A stretch of 54,793 nucleotides of DNA from UBA5734 sp964528645 (lineage in GTDB: Bacteria; Bacillota; Clostridia; Saccharofermentanales; UBA5734): contig CAZGSR010000017.1 in the NCBI GenBank assembly GCA_964528645.1, positions 1 to 54,793 on the forward strand. Reading direction: 5' to 3'. The position numbers were made by a program, and so were the translations under genes. Shown here piece after piece: positions 17,626-26,096 of the stretch. Positions within the stretch are counted from its first letter, which is position 1, and each line of letters begins with the position of its first letter. Under the pieces are notes generated by a model that saw only the letters and a list, made by a program, of their open reading frames with translations, was not told the origin of the DNA and did no database searches.

Positions 17626-17658
17626 ACGACAACACGACAGACCAAGCCGTGTTGTCGT
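17626..17658 (+). other. intra-operon hairpin between rpsJ and rplC
   Basis: Eleven-base perfect arms ACGACAACACG (17626-17636) and CGTGTTGTCGT (17648-17658) around an 11-base loop. No T tract follows, so it is more likely a processing, stability or protein-binding element than a terminator. Confidence 0.55.
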
Positions 17659-17713
17659 TCTGGTCATGTTCACCCGGGACACGGGCGAACCAATAACCAA
17701 GGAGGTTTGAGAA

Positions 17714-18337
17714 ATGGAAAAGTACATGCTTGGCAAAAAAGCAGGGATGACCCAGCTTTTTGACGACAAGGGCAACTCAATTCCGGTCACGGTCATTGAT
17801 TGCGGTCCGCTCTTCGTCGTCCAGAACAAGACAGTCGAAAATGACGGCTACAAGGCTGTCAAGGTCGGCTACGGCGCAGTCAAGAATGCCAATCGTCCCC
17901 ACAAAGGCCAGTTCGCCAAAGCGGGTGTCGAGACCAGGAAGGTCCTGCGTGAATTCAAGTCCGAAGCAGACTACACCCTCGGCCAGGAAATCCGCGTCAC
18001 TGACATGTTCGCCGTTGGCGATGCTGTCGATGTCAGCGGTGTCTCCAAGGGTAAAGGCTTTGCCGGCAACATCAAGCGCCACGGCCAGTCAGGTGGACCG
18101 GAAACCCACGGTTCGATGTACCACCGCCGCGTCGGCTCGATGGGCCCGAACACCGATCCTGCCCGTGTCTTCAAAGGCAAGAAACTGCCTGGCCACATGG
18201 GCGCAGTCAATGTAACCGTACAGAACCTCGATGTCATGATGGTTGACGGCGAACGCAACATCATCGTCATCAAGGGCGCTGTCCCCGGACCCAAGGGCGG
18301 CCTGGTCGAGATCAAGTCGTCTGTCAAGTCCAAGTGA
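17714..18337 (+). CDS. rplC: 50S ribosomal protein L3
   Basis: 207 residues, family length. It starts MLGKKAGMTQLFDD-like after MEKY, with the conserved central loop GHGQSGG-type (HGQSGGPETHGSMYHRR) and GSMGPNTDPARVFKGKKLPGHMG, the part that reaches the peptidyl-transferase centre. An early assembly protein. The ribosome binding site AAGGAGG is about eight bases before ATG. Confidence 0.97.
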   Translation: MEKYMLGKKAGMTQLFDDKGNSIPVTVIDCGPLFVVQNKTVENDGYKAVKVGYGAVKNANRPHKGQFAKAGVETRKVLREFKSEADYTLGQEIRVTDMFAVGDAVDVSGVSKGKGFAGNIKRHGQSGGPETHGSMYHRRVGSMGPNTDPARVFKGKKLPGHMGAVNVTVQNLDVMMVDGERNIIVIKGAVPGPKGGLVEIKSSVKSK

Positions 18338-18362
18338 GACGGCGTAAAGGAGGAGCATAACA

Positions 18363-18986
18363 ATGGCACAAGTTGATGTATACAACATGGATGGCGTCAA
18401 GACCGGCAGTCTTGAACTGTCCGACGCCATCTTCGGCATCGAGCCGAACCAGGACGTGCTGCATCGCGCCGTTCTCAATTACCTGGCCAACCGCCGCCAG
18501 GGCACCCATTCGACCAAGACCCGGAGTGAAGTCACCGGTGGTGGCAAGAAGCCTTATCGCCAGAAAGGCACCGGCCGTGCCCGCCAGGGTTCGTCCCGTT
18601 CCGCCCAGCATGTCGGTGGTGGCATCATCTTTGGTCCCAAACCGCGTGACTACAGCTATACCCTGCCGAAAAAGGTCCGCCGCCTGGCCATGAAGTCTGC
18701 CCTGTCTTCCAAAGTGGCTGCCGGCAGCCTGGTCGTCGTCGACAAGCTGGAGATGGCTGAGATCAAGACCAAGCGCATGACCGAAGTCCTCGGCAAGCTC
18801 GGCGTTGACAAATCCGCCCTGCTCGTCACTCTGACCCGCGATGAGAAGATCGAGAAATCGGCCCGGAACATCGTCGGTGTCAAGACCGCCCTGGTCAACA
18901 CGATCAATGTGTTCGACATCCTCAAGTTCGACAAGTTCGTCGTGACCCAGGAAGCGATCCTCAAAGTCCAGGAGGTGTATGTATAA
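18363..18986 (+). CDS. rplD: 50S ribosomal protein L4
   Basis: 207 residues with the L4 exit-tunnel loop RSEVTGGGKKPYRQKGTGRARQG-type (about residues 58-80, key GTGRARQGS) and the following GPKPRDYSYTLPKK. In E. coli L4 also represses the S10 operon; whether it acts on the long leader here is unknown. The ribosome binding site is AAAGGAGG. The stop shares one base with the rplW start. Confidence 0.97.
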   Translation: MAQVDVYNMDGVKTGSLELSDAIFGIEPNQDVLHRAVLNYLANRRQGTHSTKTRSEVTGGGKKPYRQKGTGRARQGSSRSAQHVGGGIIFGPKPRDYSYTLPKKVRRLAMKSALSSKVAAGSLVVVDKLEMAEIKTKRMTEVLGKLGVDKSALLVTLTRDEKIEKSARNIVGVKTALVNTINVFDILKFDKFVVTQEAILKVQEVYV

Positions 18987-19339
18987 TGAGCACCGCACAC
19001 GAGATCATCAAACGTCCGGTCATCACTGAGAAGAGCACCATGGATGCCGCTCTGGGCAAGTACACGTTCGAAGTAGCTGTCGGCGCCACCAAGACCCAGG
19101 TCCGCAAGGCGGTCGAGCTGCTGTTCGACGTCAAGGTCCTCAAGGTCAACACCGCCAACTATGACGGCAAGACCAAACGCCAGGGTGTCCATGTCGGCCA
19201 GACCGCCAGCTGGAAAAAGGCTGTCGTGACCATCGACACCGACCCCAAGGCTGAATCCTACCTGCAGAAGGGCGGCAAGTCCGCCACAGCCGGCAAGAAG
19301 TACAAAAACACCATCGAGGAATTCGGGTTCGGCCAGTAA
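18986..19339 (+). CDS. rplW: 50S ribosomal protein L23
   Basis: 117 residues, about 20 longer than most bacterial L23 because of a Lys/Gly-rich C-terminal tail (QKGGKSATAGKKYKN). The core has IIKRPVITEKS, YTFEVAVGATKTQVRKAVE and the region near NYDGKTKRQG. L23 lies at the tunnel exit and docks trigger factor and SRP. Its start overlaps the rplD stop by one base. Confidence 0.96.
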   Translation: MSTAHEIIKRPVITEKSTMDAALGKYTFEVAVGATKTQVRKAVELLFDVKVLKVNTANYDGKTKRQGVHVGQTASWKKAVVTIDTDPKAESYLQKGGKSATAGKKYKNTIEEFGFGQ

Positions 19340-19372
19340 TGCCGGGCGCCCTAGAAGAAGGAGTGAAACAAG

Positions 19373-20206
19373 ATGGCAGTCAAAAGCTATAATCCGACTT
19401 CTCCCGCCAGAAGGCAGATGACCGTGGCTGATTTCTCGCAAATCACCGCCAAAGCGCCTGAAAAATCTCTTCTGGCTCCAAGAAGCAAAACCGGTGGCCG
19501 TAACGCCTATGGCCGCATCACCGTCCGCCACCATGGTGGCGGCAACCGCCGCAAGATCCGCATCATCGACTGGAAGCGCAACAAGACCGGCATGAAGGCC
19601 GCTGTCGTTGCGATCGAGTATGATCCGAACCGCACCGCCAATCTGGCCCTGATCCAGTACCTAGACGGCGCCAAGGCTTATATCCTGGCACCCGAAGGTC
19701 TCAAGGTCGGTGACATGGTTGAAAGCGGACCCCAGGCTGACATCGTGGCTGGCAATGCCCTGCCCATCGAAGCCATCCCGGTCGGTACCGTGATCCACAA
19801 CATCGAGCTCAAGCCTGGCAAAGGCGCCCAGATGGTCCGCACCGCCGGTGCCGGCGCCCAGCTGATGGCCAAAGACGCCGCCTATGCCCAGGTCCGCCTG
19901 CCCTCTGGTGAAGTACGCATGGTCTCGATCCACTGCAAAGCCACCATCGGTTCGGTTGGCAACAGCGAGCATGAGAACCTCAACATTGGTAAAGCTGGCC
20001 GCAAACGCCACATGGGCATCCGCCCGACCGTCCGCGGTGTCGTCATGAACCCCTGCGACCATCCGCATGGTGGTGGTGAAGGCAAGTCGCCGATCGGCCG
20101 TCCCGGCCCGGTCACGCCCTGGGGTGTTCCGACTCTCGGCAAGAAGACCCGTGACCGCAAGAAGCCTTCTGACAAGTTCATTGTCAAGAGAAGGAACCAG
20201 AAGTAA
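19373..20206 (+). CDS. rplB: 50S ribosomal protein L2
   Basis: 277 residues, normal length. Signature stretches are KSYNPTSPARRQMTV, GRNAYGRITVRHHGGGNRR, and the C-terminal GVVMNPCDHPHGGGEGK loop near the peptidyl-transferase centre, followed by GRPGPVTPWG. The ribosome binding site GAAGGAG lies 10 bases upstream. Confidence 0.98.
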   Translation: MAVKSYNPTSPARRQMTVADFSQITAKAPEKSLLAPRSKTGGRNAYGRITVRHHGGGNRRKIRIIDWKRNKTGMKAAVVAIEYDPNRTANLALIQYLDGAKAYILAPEGLKVGDMVESGPQADIVAGNALPIEAIPVGTVIHNIELKPGKGAQMVRTAGAGAQLMAKDAAYAQVRLPSGEVRMVSIHCKATIGSVGNSEHENLNIGKAGRKRHMGIRPTVRGVVMNPCDHPHGGGEGKSPIGRPGPVTPWGVPTLGKKTRDRKKPSDKFIVKRRNQK

Positions 20207-20225
20207 ACGACAGGAGGCTTAAAAG

Positions 20226-20507
20226 ATGAGTCGGTCTACCAAAAAAGGCTTTTTCGTTGCCGAATCGCTGATGAAGAAAATCGAAGCGATGAACGAAAAG
20301 AATGAGAAGAAAGTCATCAAGACCTGGTCTCGCGCCTCGACCATTTTCCCGGAAATGGTCGGACACACGATTGCTGTCTATGATGGCCGCAAGCACGTGC
20401 CGGTCTACGTCACAGAAGAAATGGTCGGCCACAAGCTGGGCGAGTTCGCTCCCACCCGGACCTTCAAGGGCCATGCCGGATCCGAGAAATCCTCGGGTTC
20501 GCGCTAA
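20226..20507 (+). CDS. rpsS: 30S ribosomal protein S19
   Basis: 93 residues starting MSRSTKKGFFVAESL, with WSRASTIFPEMVGHTIAVYDGRKHVPVYV-type core and GEFAPTRTFKGH. It binds 16S rRNA in the 30S head next to S13. The ribosome binding site is CAGGAGG. Confidence 0.97.
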   Translation: MSRSTKKGFFVAESLMKKIEAMNEKNEKKVIKTWSRASTIFPEMVGHTIAVYDGRKHVPVYVTEEMVGHKLGEFAPTRTFKGHAGSEKSSGSR

Positions 20508-20538
20508 TGCCGGCCGGTAGTGAAGGGAGGAAACAATA

Positions 20539-21015
20539 GTGGAAAAGAAGGTTATGAGCAAGGAATACTTGCTGGAAAACCGTGAGGAAATCCTCGCAAC
20601 CTACAACAAGGACGCACGCCGTTTCCAGAAGTCAGCCCTGCTGACCAAGAAGGAAAAGAAAGTCCTCGGCATTGGCAAGGACGAAGGTCGCGCCATCGCC
20701 AAGAACGTCCGTGTGACCCCGCGCAAAGTCAACATCGTCGTCGACCTGATCAAGGGCAAGTCCCTCGATGAAGCTTACGCGATCCTGCGCTACACCCCCA
20801 AGGCTGCTTCGCCGGTTCTCGAGAAACTCGTGAAATCAGCTGAGGCCAACGCCGTCAACAACAACAGCCTGTCCCGCGATGCACTCTATGTCGCCGACTG
20901 CTATGCCAACCAGGGCCCGGTGCTCAAGCGCATCATCCCCAAGGCCCGCGGCAGCGCGGCACGTATCCACAAGAGAACCAGCCACATCACGGTCGTTCTC
21001 AAGGAAAGAAATTAA
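20539..21015 (+). CDS. rplV: 50S ribosomal protein L22 with long N-terminal extension
   Basis: 158 residues against about 110-115 in most bacteria. The standard L22 begins near residue 49 (EGRAIAKNVRVTPRK) and shows RDALYVADCYANQGP and the tunnel hairpin RIIPKARGSAARIHKRTSHI. The first 48 residues (MEKKVMSKEYLLENREEIL and on) are charged and helical-looking. The GTG at 20539 is taken as the start because GGGAGG sits eight bases upstream. A downstream ATG (20554) would still keep 43 extra residues, so the extension is real in either case. Confidence 0.93.
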   Translation: MEKKVMSKEYLLENREEILATYNKDARRFQKSALLTKKEKKVLGIGKDEGRAIAKNVRVTPRKVNIVVDLIKGKSLDEAYAILRYTPKAASPVLEKLVKSAEANAVNNNSLSRDALYVADCYANQGPVLKRIIPKARGSAARIHKRTSHITVVLKERN

Positions 21016-21027
21016 GGAGGGCAGCGA

Positions 21028-21699
21028 ATGGGCCAGAAAGTCAATCCCCACGGCTTGCGCGTTGGCGTTATCAAAGATTGGGACACCCGCTGGTACGCCG
21101 ACAAGAAAGATTTCAGCAAATTCCTCGTTGAAGACAAGAAGATTCGCGATTTCGTGAAAACCGAATGCTTCAAGGCTGGCGTATCCCGCATCGAGATCGA
21201 ACGCAAGGGCGAAGAAAAGACCCTCGTGCAGATTTCTGCCGGCAAGCCGGGCATCATCATTGGTCGCCAGGGCGCTGGCATTGAAGACCTCAAGAAGAAA
21301 CTCGTCGCCAAGTTCGGCCGCCAGTTCTTCATCAACATCAACGAGATCAAGTCCGTTGATACCGAAGCTCAGCTGATCGCTGAGAACATCGCCAAGCAGC
21401 TCGAGGAACGTGTGTCCTTCCGCCGCGCCATGAAGCAGGCGATGGGTCGCGCCATGAAGGGCGGAGCCAAAGGTATCAAAACTGCGGTCAGTGGCCGTCT
21501 CGGCGGCGCCGAAATCGCCCGCAGCGAACACTACCACGATGGCACGATCCCGCTGCAGACCCTGCGCGCCAACATCGAGTATGGTTTTGCCGAAGCCAAG
21601 ACCACCTATGGCCGCATCGGTGTCAAGGTCTGGATCTACAAGGGTGCAGTCTACAAAGCTCCCCGCAAAGTGAAAGTATCGGAAGGAGGCGAAGCCTGA
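21028..21699 (+). CDS. rpsC: 30S ribosomal protein S3
   Basis: 223 residues. It starts MGQKVNPHGLRVGVIKDWD. The type-2 KH domain has GKPGIIIGRQGAGIEDLKK (about 73-91) and the C-terminal domain has EIARSEHYHDGTIPLQTLRA. S3 forms part of the mRNA entry tunnel. The stop overlaps the rplP start in TGATG. Confidence 0.98.
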   Translation: MGQKVNPHGLRVGVIKDWDTRWYADKKDFSKFLVEDKKIRDFVKTECFKAGVSRIEIERKGEEKTLVQISAGKPGIIIGRQGAGIEDLKKKLVAKFGRQFFININEIKSVDTEAQLIAENIAKQLEERVSFRRAMKQAMGRAMKGGAKGIKTAVSGRLGGAEIARSEHYHDGTIPLQTLRANIEYGFAEAKTTYGRIGVKVWIYKGAVYKAPRKVKVSEGGEA

Positions 21700-22133
21700 T
21701 GCTGCTTCCCAAACGTGTCAAACGCAGAAAACAGCACCGCGGTCGCATGACCGGCAAAGCCACCCGTGGCAATGTCGTCGTCTATGGCGATTACGGCCTG
21801 CAGGCCATGGAGCCTGTCTGGATCACCAGCAACCAGATCGAAGCTGCCCGTATCGCGATCAACCGTTTCATCAAGCGTGGCGGCCAGGTCTGGATCAAGA
21901 TTTTCCCGGACAAGCCCGTCACCTCCAAGCCCGCTGAAACCCGAATGGGTTCCGGTAAAGGCTCCCCTGAGTACTGGGTAGCAGTCGTCAAGCCCGGCCG
22001 TGTCCTCTTTGAGATCGCCGGCGTCAGCGAAGAAGTCGCCCGTGAAGCCCTGCGCCTGGCCGCACACAAACTGCCGTGCCAGACCAAGTTCATCGCCCGT
22101 GAAAAGGAAGGTGACGTCAATGAAGTCCAGTGA
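21699..22133 (+). CDS. rplP: 50S ribosomal protein L16
   Basis: 144 residues starting MLLPKRVKRRKQHRGRMTG, with GRGGQVWIKIFPDKPVT-like centre and the loop ETRMGSGKGSPEYWVAVVKPG. It contacts the A-site tRNA elbow. It overlaps rpsC by one base and rpmC by 14 bases. Confidence 0.98.
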   Translation: MLLPKRVKRRKQHRGRMTGKATRGNVVVYGDYGLQAMEPVWITSNQIEAARIAINRFIKRGGQVWIKIFPDKPVTSKPAETRMGSGKGSPEYWVAVVKPGRVLFEIAGVSEEVAREALRLAAHKLPCQTKFIAREKEGDVNEVQ

Positions 22134-22323
22134 AATCCGTGACAAATCCTTTGACGAGCTGAACAAGGAACTCGCTTCCCTGCGCGAAGAACTGTTCAAG
22201 CTCCGTTTTGCCCATGCCACCAACCAGCTCGAAAACCCCTTAAAGCTCAAAAGCGTCAAGCGGGACATCGCGCGTGTCATGACCATCCTGCGTGAGCGTG
22301 AGCTCCAGGGTTCGAAGAAGTAA
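22120..22323 (+). CDS. rpmC: 50S ribosomal protein L29
   Basis: 67 residues, two-helix L29: MKSSEIRDKSFDELNKEL then FKLRFAHATNQLENP and KSVKRDIARVMTILRER. The ATG at 22120 lies inside the end of rplP with AAGGAAGG-like sequence upstream. Upstream in-frame starts belong to rplP sequence in another frame and are rejected. Confidence 0.96.
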   Translation: MKSSEIRDKSFDELNKELASLREELFKLRFAHATNQLENPLKLKSVKRDIARVMTILRERELQGSKK

Positions 22324-22335
22324 GGGGGATTATCC

Positions 22336-22593
22336 ATGAGTGAACGTAATCTCAGAAAAACACGAGTTGGCCTGGTTGCCAGCGACAAAATGGATAAGAC
22401 CATCGTCGTAGCAGTCACCGAGCATGTCCGCCATCCGCTGTACAAGAAAATCGTCAAGCGGACCTACAAGCTCAAGGCCCACGATGAAAACAATGAATGC
22501 CATATCGGAGACAAGGTCAAAGTGATGGAGACCCGCCCCTTGAGCCGCGACAAGCGCTGGAGACTGGTCGAGATCATTGAGAAGGCCAAGTGA
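22336..22593 (+). CDS. rpsQ: 30S ribosomal protein S17
   Basis: 85 residues: NLRKTRVGLVASDKMDKTI, KKIVKRTYKLKAHDE and GDKVKVMETRPLSRDKRWR. Primary 16S rRNA-binding protein, OB fold. The ribosome binding site is a G-rich AGGGGG. Confidence 0.97.
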   Translation: MSERNLRKTRVGLVASDKMDKTIVVAVTEHVRHPLYKKIVKRTYKLKAHDENNECHIGDKVKVMETRPLSRDKRWRLVEIIEKAK

Positions 22594-22624
22594 TCCTTAA
22601 CCGGTTTATGGAAGGAGGAAGACA

Positions 22625-22993
22625 ATGATCCAGGTTCAATCAAGACTTAAATCCGCCGACAACACCGGTGCCAAAGAACTGATGTGCATCAAGGTTCTCG
22701 GAGGATCCTGGCGCAAGTACGCCAATATCGGAGACATCATCGTTTGTTCGGTCAAAGAAGCAACACCCGGTGGTGTTGTAAAGAAGGGTGAAGTCGTCAA
22801 AGCTGTTATCGTCCGCTCCAAGCGTGGCGTTCGCCGCTCCGACGGTTCCTACATCAAATTTGACGAAAACGCAGCCGTCATCATCAAGGAAGACAAGAAT
22901 CCGCGCGGTACGCGTATCTTTGGGCCCATCGCCAGGGAACTTCGTGACAGGGACTATATGAAAATCCTGTCTCTGGCTCCCGAAGTCCTGTAA
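22625..22993 (+). CDS. rplN: 50S ribosomal protein L14
   Basis: 122 residues, exact family length: MIQVQSRLKSADNTGAKEL, KGEVVKAVIVRSKRGVRR, and DKNPRGTRIFGPIARELRD. Forms part of the subunit interface. The ribosome binding site is GGAAGGAGG. Confidence 0.98.
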   Translation: MIQVQSRLKSADNTGAKELMCIKVLGGSWRKYANIGDIIVCSVKEATPGGVVKKGEVVKAVIVRSKRGVRRSDGSYIKFDENAAVIIKEDKNPRGTRIFGPIARELRDRDYMKILSLAPEVL

Positions 22994-23008
22994 GGAGGCA
23001 CACGTAGC

Positions 23009-23344
23009 ATGAAAGTACATGTCAAAAAAGATGATTCCGTTTACGTGCTGTCGGGCAAAGACGCTGGCAAGACCGGCAAAGTCCTGAAGGTTTTCCCGGT
23101 CACTGGCCGGGTCATCGTCGAAGGCGTCAACATGTCCGTCAAGCACCAGAAACCGCGTGGCCGCTACCAGCAAGGTGGCATTCTCCACCAGGAAGCCCCG
23201 GTTTCCAGCTCCAATGTCATGGTCGTTTGCAGCAAGTGCAAGCGTCCGAGCAAAATGGGGCACAAGGTCATGGCCAATGGTGACAAAGTCCGCGTCTGCA
23301 AGGCCTGCGGTGCCGAAATCGACACCATCGCAGCCAAGAAGTGA
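23009..23344 (+). CDS. rplX: 50S ribosomal protein L24
   Basis: 111 residues: a KOW motif (DDSVYVLSGKDAGKTGKVL) followed by VNMSVKHQKP, and a C-terminal CSKCKRP...VCKACG pair that may bind zinc, as in many Bacillota L24. An assembly initiator protein at the tunnel exit. Confidence 0.97.
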   Translation: MKVHVKKDDSVYVLSGKDAGKTGKVLKVFPVTGRVIVEGVNMSVKHQKPRGRYQQGGILHQEAPVSSSNVMVVCSKCKRPSKMGHKVMANGDKVRVCKACGAEIDTIAAKK

Positions 23345-23364
23345 TCGGCGAGGAGGATTTTAAT

Positions 23365-23904
23365 ATGGCCAGACTAAAAGACAAATACCAGAAAGAAGTC
23401 GCACCAGCGATGATGTCGACTTTCAAGTACAGCTCGTCGATGCAGATCCCGAAAGTTGAGAAGATTGTTCTCAACATGGGCGTCGGTGAAGTCAAGGACA
23501 ACCCGAAAGCGATTGAGAACGCTGCCCGGGACATGGGCCTGATCGCCGGCCAGAGACCGGTTATCACCAAAGCCAAGAAGTCCGTTTCCGCATTCAAGCT
23601 GCGTGAAGGCATGAACATCGGCTGTAAGGTCACCCTGCGCGGCCAGAAAATGTACGAGTTCCTCGACAAGCTGATCAGCGTGGCCCTGCCGCGTGTGCGC
23701 GACTTCCGCGGGATCAACCCCAATTCCTTTGACGGCCGTGGCAACTACGCTTTCGGTGCCAAGGAACAGCTGATTTTCCCGGAAATCGACTACGACAAAA
23801 TCGACAAGATCCGCGGCATGGACATCATCATTGTCACAACCGCAAACACCGACGAAGAAGCACGCGAGCTTTTGAAACTGCTCGGCATGCCGTTTTCCAA
23901 GTAA
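23365..23904 (+). CDS. rplE: 50S ribosomal protein L5
   Basis: 179 residues starting MARLKDKYQKEVAPAMM, with PKVEKIVLNMGVGE, GQRPVITKAKKSVS and ALPRVRDFRGINPNSFDGRGNY. L5 binds 5S rRNA in the central protuberance. The ATG at 23365 is chosen because GAGGAGG lies 8-14 bases upstream. The GTG at 23341 would overlap the ribosome binding site and rplX. Confidence 0.97.
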   Translation: MARLKDKYQKEVAPAMMSTFKYSSSMQIPKVEKIVLNMGVGEVKDNPKAIENAARDMGLIAGQRPVITKAKKSVSAFKLREGMNIGCKVTLRGQKMYEFLDKLISVALPRVRDFRGINPNSFDGRGNYAFGAKEQLIFPEIDYDKIDKIRGMDIIIVTTANTDEEARELLKLLGMPFSK

Positions 23905-23920
23905 GCGGGAGGTACGTTAA

Positions 23921-24106
23921 ATGGCTAAGAAGTCAATGATCCTGAAACAGCAGGCAGAGCCGAAGTTCTCGACACGTGCCTACAATCGCTGCAAACTCTG
24001 TGGCCGTCCGCATGCTTACATCCGCAAGTATGGCATCTGCCGTCTGTGCTTCCGTGAACTGGCCTACAAGGGACAGATTCCCGGCATTCGCAAGGCCAGC
24101 TGGTAA
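23921..24106 (+). CDS. rpsZ: 30S ribosomal protein S14, zinc-binding type Z
   Basis: 61 residues, the short S14 form. Zinc ligands are CKLCG (24-28 region) and CRLCF, as in the C+ paralogue. The C-terminal LAYKGQIPGIRKASW is the universal S14 end. The zinc form in the main operon is usual for Clostridia. Confidence 0.97.
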   Translation: MAKKSMILKQQAEPKFSTRAYNRCKLCGRPHAYIRKYGICRLCFRELAYKGQIPGIRKASW

Positions 24107-24132
24107 GCGTACCAGAGGAAGGAGGAAGTTTC

Positions 24133-24528
24133 ATGCAGATTACAGATACCATCGCCGATATGCTCACCCGCATCCGTAACGCCGGTACAGCCGGTCACGC
24201 GACCTGTGAAATTCCGGCGTCCAATGTCAAGAAAGCCATCGCCCAGATTCTTCTCGACGAAGGCTACATCAGCAAAGTCGACGTGATCAACGACGACAAA
24301 CAGGGCAAAATCAAGATCACCCTCAAGTACGCCGCCAAGAAACCGGTCATCTCCGGCATCAAGCGCATTTCCAAGCCGGGCTTGCGCGTCTATGCCAATA
24401 CGGAGAACCTGCCCAAAGTGCTCGGTGGCCTCGGCATCGCGATCATCTCTACTTCAAAAGGCATCATGACCGACAAGAGCGCTCGTAAAGAGGGCGTCGG
24501 CGGCGAAGTTCTCGCCTATGTCTGGTAA
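24133..24528 (+). CDS. rpsH: 30S ribosomal protein S8
   Basis: 131 residues starting MQITDTIADMLTRIRNA, with GIKRISKPGLRVYA and the C-terminal IISTSKGIMTDKSAR and GGEVLAYVW. A primary assembly protein. S8 is the spc-operon repressor in E. coli. A 101-base gap with a hairpin follows before rplF. Confidence 0.97.
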   Translation: MQITDTIADMLTRIRNAGTAGHATCEIPASNVKKAIAQILLDEGYISKVDVINDDKQGKIKITLKYAAKKPVISGIKRISKPGLRVYANTENLPKVLGGLGIAIISTSKGIMTDKSARKEGVGGEVLAYVW

Positions 24529-24557
24529 TTCAAACTAAACTCTGAAACGGAGCTGCA

Positions 24558-24591
24558 CCCCGTGCTATGGCTATCTGTCGCAGCACGAGGG
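24558..24591 (+). other. hairpin in the rpsH-rplF gap
   Basis: CCCCGTGCT (24558-24566) pairs with AGCACGAGGG (24582-24591), six pairs, one bulge, then three pairs, over a 15-base loop. No T tract follows. Most gaps in this operon are 12-35 bases, so this 101-base one may hold a regulatory or processing site. Confidence 0.35.
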
Positions 24592-24629
24592 ATGCGATCC
24601 TCAATCTCAAGAGCAGGAGGTCCACAACC

Positions 24630-25187
24630 ATGTCCCGAATTGGCAGAATGCCGATCACCATTCCGGCCAACGTTGAAGTCAAAGTAGAAAACAACGTTGT
24701 CACCGTCAAATCTGGTTCCACTGTCCTGACCCAGGCGATCCATCCGGATATCACCGTCAAGGTCGAAGACAAGACCATCACCGTCACCCGTCCGAGTGAC
24801 AACAAAAACCATCGTGCCCTGCACGGCCTGTCCCGCACCCTGGTCAACAACATGATCGTCGGTGTGTCCCAGGGCTTTACCAAGAATCTCGACATCAACG
24901 GTGTCGGTTTCAAGGCCCAGAAACAAGGCAAGAAGCTCGTCCTGAACCTGGGTTTCTCCCATCCAATCGAGCTTGAAGAACCCGCCGGTATCACCATCGA
25001 TGTCCCAGCCCCGAACAAGATCATTGTCAAGGGTGCCGACAAACAAATGGTCGGTGAAACCGCGGCCAAGATCCGTGCCTTCCGTCTGCCAGATCCTTAC
25101 AAGGGCAAGGGCGTCAAGTATGACTTTGAAGTCCTGCACCTGAAAGAAGGTAAAACAGGCGCCAAGGGCGGCAAAAAAGGCAAATAA
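24630..25187 (+). CDS. rplF: 50S ribosomal protein L6
   Basis: 185 residues starting MSRIGRMPITIPANVEV, with HGLSRTLVNNMIVGVSQGF, and the signature AAKIRAFRLPDPYKGKGVKY. The ATG at 24630 follows CAGGAGG at 24614-24620. The upstream in-frame extension to 24567 is not L6-like. A short Lys/Gly-rich C-terminal tail is present. Confidence 0.97.
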   Translation: MSRIGRMPITIPANVEVKVENNVVTVKSGSTVLTQAIHPDITVKVEDKTITVTRPSDNKNHRALHGLSRTLVNNMIVGVSQGFTKNLDINGVGFKAQKQGKKLVLNLGFSHPIELEEPAGITIDVPAPNKIIVKGADKQMVGETAAKIRAFRLPDPYKGKGVKYDFEVLHLKEGKTGAKGGKKGK

Positions 25188-25203
25188 GAAAGGGTGAGAT
25201 GAC

Positions 25204-25572
25204 ATGATTAGCAAAACTCGCAGGAACGAGATTCGCAAGCGGAAACACGAGCGGGTGCGCAGCAAAGTCTCCGGCACGGCAGAACGTCCGAGACTGTGTG
25301 TCTTCCGCAGCCTTTCCCAGATCTATGCCCAGGTGATCGATGACACCACTGGCCGCACGCTGGTGAGCGCTTCTTCCCTGGACAAGGAAATCAAAGACAA
25401 ACTGACCTTCGCGGGCAACGTCGAAGGCGCTAAAGCTGTCGGTACGCTGGTCGCCCAGCGGGCTCTGGCTAACGGCATTGAAACGGTCGTGTTCGACCGC
25501 GGTGGCTATCTCTACCATGGCCGTGTCGCGGCTCTGGCAGAATCGGCTCGTGAAGCCGGACTGAAGTTCTAA
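25204..25572 (+). CDS. rplR: 50S ribosomal protein L18
   Basis: 122 residues: SKTRRNEIRKRKHERVR, RPRLCVFRSLSQIYAQVIDD and VVFDRGGYLYHGRVAALAE. Binds 5S rRNA with L5. The ribosome binding site is weak (AAAGGGTGAG). Confidence 0.97.
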   Translation: MISKTRRNEIRKRKHERVRSKVSGTAERPRLCVFRSLSQIYAQVIDDTTGRTLVSASSLDKEIKDKLTFAGNVEGAKAVGTLVAQRALANGIETVVFDRGGYLYHGRVAALAESAREAGLKF

Positions 25573-25587
25573 GCAGGAGGAATAGCC

Positions 25588-26082
25588 ATGCGCATTGATG
25601 CAAGCAAACTGGATCTGAAAGAAAAAGTCATCCATATCGGCCGCGTCTCCAAGACCGTCAAAGGTGGCCGCAACTTCCGTTTCGCCGCCCTCGTCATCGT
25701 GGGTGATGAGAATGGCCATGTTGGCAAGGGTCTCGGCAAAGCTGCTGAAATTCCGGATGCCATCCGCAAAGGCATCGAAGATGCCAAGAAAAACCTGATC
25801 GAAGTCCCGCTCAAGGACGCCACGATCCCGCACGAAACCATCGGCCTGTTTGGCGCTGGCAAAGTCCTTTTGAAGCCGGCTGTCGGTGGTACTGGCGTCA
25901 TCGCTGGTGGCCCTGTCCGTGCCGTTCTCGAACTGGCCGGCATCAAGGACATCCGCACCAAATCCCTGGGCACCAATAATCCGAACAACATGGTCAATGC
26001 GACCATCGCCGGCCTTGCCAGCCTCAAGTCACTCGAACAAGTGGCTCGTCTGCGTGGCAAGTCCGTCGAAGACATTCTGTAA
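25588..26082 (+). CDS. rpsE: 30S ribosomal protein S5
   Basis: 164 residues: VSKTVKGGRNFRFAALVIVGD, HVGKGLGKAAEIPDAI and GGTGVIAGGPVRAVLELAG. Involved in the mRNA entry channel and decoding fidelity. The ribosome binding site is CAGGAGG. Confidence 0.98.
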   Translation: MRIDASKLDLKEKVIHIGRVSKTVKGGRNFRFAALVIVGDENGHVGKGLGKAAEIPDAIRKGIEDAKKNLIEVPLKDATIPHETIGLFGAGKVLLKPAVGGTGVIAGGPVRAVLELAGIKDIRTKSLGTNNPNNMVNATIAGLASLKSLEQVARLRGKSVEDIL

Positions 26083-26096
26083 GGAGGAGCGCGACG

